Shown: in pieces, positions 60,069 through 64,000 of the stretch | How positions within the stretch are numbered: position 1 is the stretch's first letter | Layout: every line of letters begins with the position of its first letter | Assembly (NCBI GenBank): GCA_041661965.1 | Contig: JBAZTH010000001.1 | Coordinates: 496,001-560,000, forward strand | Direction: 5' to 3' | Origin: Candidatus Margulisiibacteriota bacterium | Lineage (GTDB): Bacteria; Margulisbacteria; WOR-1; O2-12-FULL-45-9; XYB2-FULL-48-7 | DNA length: 64,000 nt | The notes under the pieces: model-generated | What the model saw: only the letters and a program-made list of their open reading frames with translations | Databases searched by the model: none | What the model was told of the DNA's origin: nothing | Position numbers and translations under genes: made by a program

Positions 60069-60613
60069 ATCGCCGGTTTGATTATCTCTTTATATTTCCC
60101 CGGCGGGAGCCCTTCTAGTTTCAGCGGGCCGATTGCTACTCTGACCAAGCGGAGGCAGGGGAGGCCGACGGCGGCGGTCATTTTCCGCACCTGGCGGTTC
60201 TTCCCTTCACGGATCGTCAATTCGAGCCACGAAGTCGGAATGCTTTTACGGAAACGGATCGGCCTCGATCGTTCCCACAACTTTGGTTCCTGGATCGCCC
60301 GGACTTTAGAGGGGAGCGTTTTATACCCTTCGATCAAGACCCCGCTTTTTAGCTTGGCTAATTGTTCAGGAGTTGGGATCCCTTCAACCTGCGCCAAATA
60401 GGTCTTTTCCACTTTGTTCTTAGGATTGCTGATCCGGTGGTTCATTGCCACGTCGTTGGTCAGGAGGAGGAGCCCCTCGCTGTCGTAGTCGAGCCGTCCG
60501 ACCGAGTAGATCCCCGGCACCTTAATATAATCTTTCAAAGTCTTCCGCCCCATTTCATCGGTGAACTGGCAGAGGACCTCGAAAGGCTTGTTGAATACGG
60601 CATATTTGAGCAT
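60065..60613 (-). CDS. RluE-type 23S rRNA pseudouridine synthase (RsuA family)
   Basis: A 182-residue protein beginning YAVFNKPFEVLCQF, then GRLDYDSEGLLLLTND with the catalytic aspartate D43 (motif GRLDxxSxGLL), and EGKNRQVRKM near 135-144. It lacks the N-terminal S4 domain, as RluE does. RluE modifies U2457 of E. coli 23S rRNA. It is convergent with crcB. An extended -10 (TGATATAAT) 6 nt ahead of the ATG implies a leaderless mRNA. Confidence 0.9.
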   Translation of the reverse strand: MLKYAVFNKPFEVLCQFTDEMGRKTLKDYIKVPGIYSVGRLDYDSEGLLLLTNDVAMNHRISNPKNKVEKTYLAQVEGIPTPEQLAKLKSGVLIEGYKTLPSKVRAIQEPKLWERSRPIRFRKSIPTSWLELTIREGKNRQVRKMTAAVGLPCLRLVRVAIGPLKLEGLPPGKYKEIIKPAI

Positions 60614-60628
60614 ATGATAATTATATCA
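60613..60628 (-). promoter_or_regulatory. Extended -10 promoter of the pseudouridine synthase gene
   Basis: On the minus strand, TATAAT occupies 60625-60620 and is preceded by TGA, giving the extended -10 TGnTATAAT. Only 6 nt separate it from the ATG at 60613, so the mRNA should start at the ATG. No good -35 is seen, which fits an extended -10 promoter. Confidence 0.6.
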
Positions 60629-60900
60629 GGAAATAGCCCTTAAATTGTGCGCTATTCGCTTCGTTTAAAGAGTCACTTTGCTTTTGCTGGGCGACCATTT
60701 TCTTTGTCCGGCCACAAAGAAAATGGTCAAAAAGAAAAGGCCTTGCGCATTTCGATTTTTCTCAAGGTAAGCGAAATGCGCGCCCATCCGGAATTTTAAA
60801 AAGCTAGGAAACCGCGGCGATATTGCCGCAGGTTTCCGTAAAAGAAGGAGACAGGCTTATGGACCGTCACCCCATCACGCATCATGTTTAAGGAAGACCA
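60614..60900. other. Non-coding stretch with three strong hairpins and a mini-ORF
   Basis: No gene is visible. Three inverted repeats follow each other: 60693-60728 (15-bp perfect arms GACCATTTTCTTTGT with CCGGCC between), 60745-60781 (10-bp arms GCGCATTTCG) and 60807-60837 (GGAAACC-GCGGC with one unpaired base in the 3' arm). An AAGGAG at 60845-60850 precedes a 10-codon frame ATG 60859 to TAA 60891 (MDRHPITHHV). This could be a structured RNA, a degraded mobile element or a translated leader. The adjacent palindromic repeat begins at 60901. Confidence 0.55.
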
Positions 60901-61074
60901 AGCCCTCACCCAACTCCGCATTATTAGTTTTCGTTTTTGTCCCTCTCCCAAAGGGAGAGGGAGCGGTGTTTATTGCCGATAGTTCACAACCCCCTCTCCC
61001 AGACTGCGTAGCAGTCGCTGGGAGAGGGCTGTAATTTCCAATCAAACTCGCAGATAAGACCCGGGTGAGGGTTA
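60901..61074 (+). repeat. Palindromic MITE-like repeat, copy 2
   Basis: About 174 nt with the same ends as copy 1: AGCCCTCACCCAACT at 60901-60915 and GGGTGAGGGTTA at 61063-61074. It contains the same perfect CCCTCTCCC-AAA-GGGAGAGGG hairpin (60941-60961). The second hairpin, 60992-61028, has an inner GACTGC/GCAGTC stem where copy 1 has TCCGCC/GGCGGA. The two copies have the same orientation and both lie just ahead of a gene. The nested shape suggests compensatory change, hence structure under selection or a palindromic element. Confidence 0.8.
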
Positions 61075-61134
61075 GGACAGTTACCCCCAATATGTTCAAG
61101 TCACTACTTTCATGGTAAAATTAGGGTTCGCTTT

Positions 61135-63951
61135 ATGGGATTAGACAAAATAATCATCAAAGGGGCCCGGGAACATAACCTCAAGAACGTTAATCTTGAG
61201 CTCCCCCGGTACAAACTGATCGTTTTCACCGGCCTGTCCGGTTCCGGCAAATCATCCCTTGCTTTCGATACCCTTTATGCCGAAGGACAGCGGCGCTATG
61301 TCGAATCACTTTCCGCTTACGCCCGCCAATTCCTGGAGCAGATGGCCAAGCCCGATGTCGATTCAATTGATGGCCTCTCGCCGGTCATTTCGATCGATCA
61401 GAAGGCCCCTCCCCGCAATCCACGCTCGACCGTCGGGACAGTTACCGAAATCTATGATTACTTCCGCTTACTTTACGCTAACATTGGGGTCCCTCATTGT
61501 CCAAAATGCAATAAAAAAATCGAGCGGCAGACCGCCCAACAGATCGTCGACCAGATGCTGGAGATGCCGGACGGAGAAAAAATCATGGTCCTGGCCCCGG
61601 TCATTCGCGGCCGCAAAGGGGAGTACAAGAGCCTCTTCGCCGATATCCAGAAAGACGGCTTCATCCGGGTTCGGGTTGATGGCAAGGTTCTCGAACTCCC
61701 CGACATCCCCGACCTGGATAAAAAGCTTAAGCACGATATCGCTATTGTCATCGACCGGATTGTCGTTAACGCCGGGAACCGGAAGCGGCTCAACGAGTCG
61801 GTCGAAAACGCTTTGCGTTACGGGAACGGGATCGTCGAGATCCTGGCCGAAAGAGCGGGAGCTAAACCAAAGGTTTTCAGCGAAAAGTTTGCCTGCGCCG
61901 AGTGCGGCATCTCGCTCGACGAGATCACCCCGCGGATCTTTTCTTTCAACAGCCCGTACGGGGCTTGTCCCGAGTGTAAGGGGTTGGGGGACAAGCTTGA
62001 GTTCGATCCCGACCTGGTCATCCCGAACCGGAATTTGACCCTGGCCGAAGGGGCGATTGTTCCCTGGGGAGAAGCGGCGTCATATTACCTGCAAAAACTG
62101 GAAGCGGTCGGCGAGGCTTATGGTTTTGATCTCAACACGCCGGTTAAAAAACTGACCAAAGAGCAAATGAACATCATTCTCTACGGCAGCAAAAAGCCGA
62201 TCAAGTTCAAATACGTCATGGACCGGGGATATTGGGAGAACGAAGGGACCTTTGAAGGGGTGATCAGCAATCTCCGCCGCCGCTACCTCGAAACCAAATC
62301 GGAGAATGTCCGTTTCTTTCTTTACCGCTACATGAGCTCGATCCCGTGTTCGGTCTGCGGCGGGAAACGGCTCAAACCGGAGTCGCTCTCGGTCCTGGTC
62401 GGCGGCAAATCGATCGCCGAACTGGCGGCGATGCCGATCAACGTCATCCAAAAGTTTATCGAAGATCTCCGCTTCAGCGAGCGGGAGCAGACGATCTCCA
62501 AACAGATCATTAAAGAGATCAAGGCCCGGCTAAGCTTTTTGCTGAACGTCGGCTTGGCCTATCTTTCGCTCGACCGCCAATCATCGACCCTCTCCGGCGG
62601 CGAAGCCCAGCGGACCCGGCTGGCGACCCAGGTCGGCTCCGGCCTGGTCGGCGTCCTCTACATCTTGGACGAACCGTCGATCGGTCTCCACCAGCGGGAC
62701 AATAAGCGGCTGATCGAGACTTTGGTCCGCTTGCGCGATCTGGGGAACACCGTCGTCGTCGTCGAGCATGACGAAGAGACGATGCGTTCGGCCGACTTCC
62801 TGGTTGATATTGGGCCGGGGGCGGGGGTCCATGGCGGCAAGATTGTGGCGAGCGGAACGGTTGAAGATATTATTAAAGAAAAGAATTCGATCACCGGCAA
62901 ATATCTTTCCGGTGAAATGAAGATCGAGGTCCCGAGCGAGCGGCATAAAGGGAACGGTCACCACCTGGAGATCATCGGAGCGGAGCACCATAACCTCAAG
63001 AAGATCGACGTTGCTTTTCCGCTCGGAGTTTTTACCTGCGTGACCGGGGTTTCCGGTTCGGGGAAGAGCTCGCTGATCAATGATATCCTCTACAAAGCGC
63101 TGGCTAATAAGTTTTACCGGGCGGTTGATAAAGCGGGGCGCTACGATGAGATCAAAGGGCTGGAGCATATCGACAAAGTCGTGATCATCGACCAGATGCC
63201 GATTGGCAAGACCCCCCGCTCCAACCCGGCGACCTATACCGGGGTCTTTGACCATATCCGGAACCTATTTACCATGACGCAGGAAGCGCGGGTGCGCGGC
63301 TACAAGTCGGGGCGTTTTTCTTTCAACGTCCGCGGCGGTCGCTGTGAGGCCTGTGCCGGCGACGGGCTGGTCAAGATCGAAATGCACTTTCTCCCCGACG
63401 TTTACGTTCCGTGCGACGTTTGTAAAGGGAAGCGTTACAACCGGGAGACGCTCGAGGTCCATTACAAAGGAAAGAACATTTACGATGTCCTCAACATGAC
63501 GGTCGAAGAAGCGCTCGTTCTCTTTGAGAATATTCCGCAGATCGAGCGGAAGCTTCGGACCCTCTCGGACGTCGGGTTGAGCTACATCAAGCTTGGCCAG
63601 GCGGCGACGACCCTTTCGGGCGGCGAAGCCCAACGGATCAAACTGGCAACGGAACTGGCGACCCGTTCGACCGGTCGGACCCTTTACCTGCTCGACGAGC
63701 CGACGACCGGTCTCCATTTTGACGACACCAAGAAACTCCTCGAAGTCCTCCACCGCCTGGTGGCGGCCGGAAACTCGATGATCGTCATCGAACACAACCT
63801 CGACGTTATCAAAACCGCCGACCACATTATCGACCTCGGGCCGGAAGGTGGCGAAGAGGGGGGCGAGATCATTGCCGAAGGGACCCCGGAGGCGGTCGCC
63901 AAAGTCAGTCGCAGTTATACTGGCCGCTACCTGAAGAAACTACTTAAGTAA
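61135..63951 (+). CDS. uvrA: Excinuclease ABC subunit A
   Basis: A 938-residue UvrA, close to the 940 of E. coli. It has two Walker A motifs (GLSGSGKSS near 33-41 and GVSGSGKSS near 638-646), two ABC signatures (LSGGEAQR), and zinc-binding CPKC and CxxC pairs. The insertion domain that binds UvrB and DNA is present. It scans DNA for damage in nucleotide excision repair. TAAAAT at 61116-61121 may be its -10, giving a leader of about 6-7 nt with only AGGG as a possible ribosome site. Another gene begins 10 nt after its stop. Confidence 0.97.
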   Translation: MGLDKIIIKGAREHNLKNVNLELPRYKLIVFTGLSGSGKSSLAFDTLYAEGQRRYVESLSAYARQFLEQMAKPDVDSIDGLSPVISIDQKAPPRNPRSTVGTVTEIYDYFRLLYANIGVPHCPKCNKKIERQTAQQIVDQMLEMPDGEKIMVLAPVIRGRKGEYKSLFADIQKDGFIRVRVDGKVLELPDIPDLDKKLKHDIAIVIDRIVVNAGNRKRLNESVENALRYGNGIVEILAERAGAKPKVFSEKFACAECGISLDEITPRIFSFNSPYGACPECKGLGDKLEFDPDLVIPNRNLTLAEGAIVPWGEAASYYLQKLEAVGEAYGFDLNTPVKKLTKEQMNIILYGSKKPIKFKYVMDRGYWENEGTFEGVISNLRRRYLETKSENVRFFLYRYMSSIPCSVCGGKRLKPESLSVLVGGKSIAELAAMPINVIQKFIEDLRFSEREQTISKQIIKEIKARLSFLLNVGLAYLSLDRQSSTLSGGEAQRTRLATQVGSGLVGVLYILDEPSIGLHQRDNKRLIETLVRLRDLGNTVVVVEHDEETMRSADFLVDIGPGAGVHGGKIVASGTVEDIIKEKNSITGKYLSGEMKIEVPSERHKGNGHHLEIIGAEHHNLKKIDVAFPLGVFTCVTGVSGSGKSSLINDILYKALANKFYRAVDKAGRYDEIKGLEHIDKVVIIDQMPIGKTPRSNPATYTGVFDHIRNLFTMTQEARVRGYKSGRFSFNVRGGRCEACAGDGLVKIEMHFLPDVYVPCDVCKGKRYNRETLEVHYKGKNIYDVLNMTVEEALVLFENIPQIERKLRTLSDVGLSYIKLGQAATTLSGGEAQRIKLATELATRSTGRTLYLLDEPTTGLHFDDTKKLLEVLHRLVAAGNSMIVIEHNLDVIKTADHIIDLGPEGGEEGGEIIAEGTPEAVAKVSRSYTGRYLKKLLK

Positions 63952-63961
63952 GGAGAAAGCC

Positions 63962-64000
63962 ATGAGAGTTTTAGTGACGGGCGGAGCCGGATTTTTAGGG
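63962..64000 (+). CDS. NAD-dependent epimerase/dehydratase, N-terminal fragment (3' truncated by window)
   Basis: Thirteen codons are visible, reading MRVLVTGGAGFLG, the Rossmann start of an extended SDR. An AAGGAG lies 7 nt upstream of the ATG. The gene runs off the window edge, so its substrate class cannot be told; UDP-glucose 4-epimerase or UDP-glucuronate decarboxylase types begin this way. Confidence 0.75.
   Translation, partial: MRVLVTGGAGFLG

Noticed and set aside
1..64000. tRNA, rRNA or CRISPR features
   Set aside because: I looked in all intergenic stretches for cloverleaf arms, rRNA landmarks and regularly spaced repeats and found none. The non-coding space is under 2 kb.

Overview
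The window is bacterial DNA with moderate, roughly balanced GC content. It reads almost entirely on the plus strand. Wzx/Wzy/Wzz-type polymer assembly, several nucleotide-activated sugar pathways, full-length DnaE and UvrA, and recurrent consensus-like sigma70 promoters point to a diderm-type bacterium. I see no rRNA, tRNA or taxon-defining gene. An uncultivated lineage (for example a WOR-1/Margulisbacteria-like candidate phylum) is only a guess from general gene flavour.

Region 1 (1-50309) is one surface-glycan locus. After the end of a Wzz-type chain-length protein and an LhgO-like FAD oxidoreductase comes a small excisionase-type HTH gene with a strong consensus promoter and three 10-bp direct repeats. 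From that promoter, 47 genes run in the same direction to 50309 with no gap larger than 22 nt. The modules, in order, are: a pseudaminic-acid-like block (pseB, pseC, B12-type radical SAM, Gfo/Idh oxidoreductase, SpsF-like cytidylyltransferase, class III aminotransferase, TIM-barrel isomerase, GNAT, PseI); Wzx flippase; a methyltransferase, a large glycosyltransferase-like protein, a NeuA-like enzyme, a dehydroquinate-synthase-like cyclase and an SDR; two more large glycosyltransferase-like proteins; an AT-richer block with a SPASM radical SAM, a second NeuB, a methyltransferase and a second B12-type radical SAM; a legionaminate-like block (SpsF-like, third NeuB, nucleotidyltransferase, SDR, NeuA, LegB); a CDP-sugar-like block (RfbF, SDR, RmlC-like, RmlD-like); glycosyltransferases with Wzy and another SPASM radical SAM; two WbuB-like glycosyltransferases flanking a bidomain oxidoreductase; and SDRs ending in gmd-rmd for GDP-D-rhamnose.

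Region 2 (50310-57110) starts with a palindromic MITE-like repeat that probably also terminates the long operon. It is followed by a WecA/TagO-type initiating transferase and overlapping queE, a convergent coiled-coil gene of unknown function, a tiny zinc-ribbon gene, and dnaE with a strong terminator.

Region 3 (57110-59320) is a short AT-richer accessory island: a membrane protein, a T5orf172/GIY-YIG protein and a KilA-N protein. Region 4 (59361-64000) holds hisI, crcB, a convergent RluE-type pseudouridine synthase, a 520-nt non-coding stretch with three strong hairpins and a second copy of the palindromic repeat, uvrA, and the first 13 codons of an NAD-dependent epimerase-like gene.

Taken together, the locus should make one or more nonulosonic-acid-containing glycans on an undecaprenyl carrier. 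The PNPT enzyme at 50549 would start the repeat unit, the GTs extend it, Wzx flips it, Wzy polymerises it and Wzz sets its length. The most unusual aspects are three NeuB-family synthases with four cytidylyltransferases, four radical SAM enzymes (two with an apparent B12 domain), absence of recognisable PseG/LegG hydrolases, three large candidate CMP-ulosonate transferases, and repeated promoters whose spacing predicts leaderless mRNAs.
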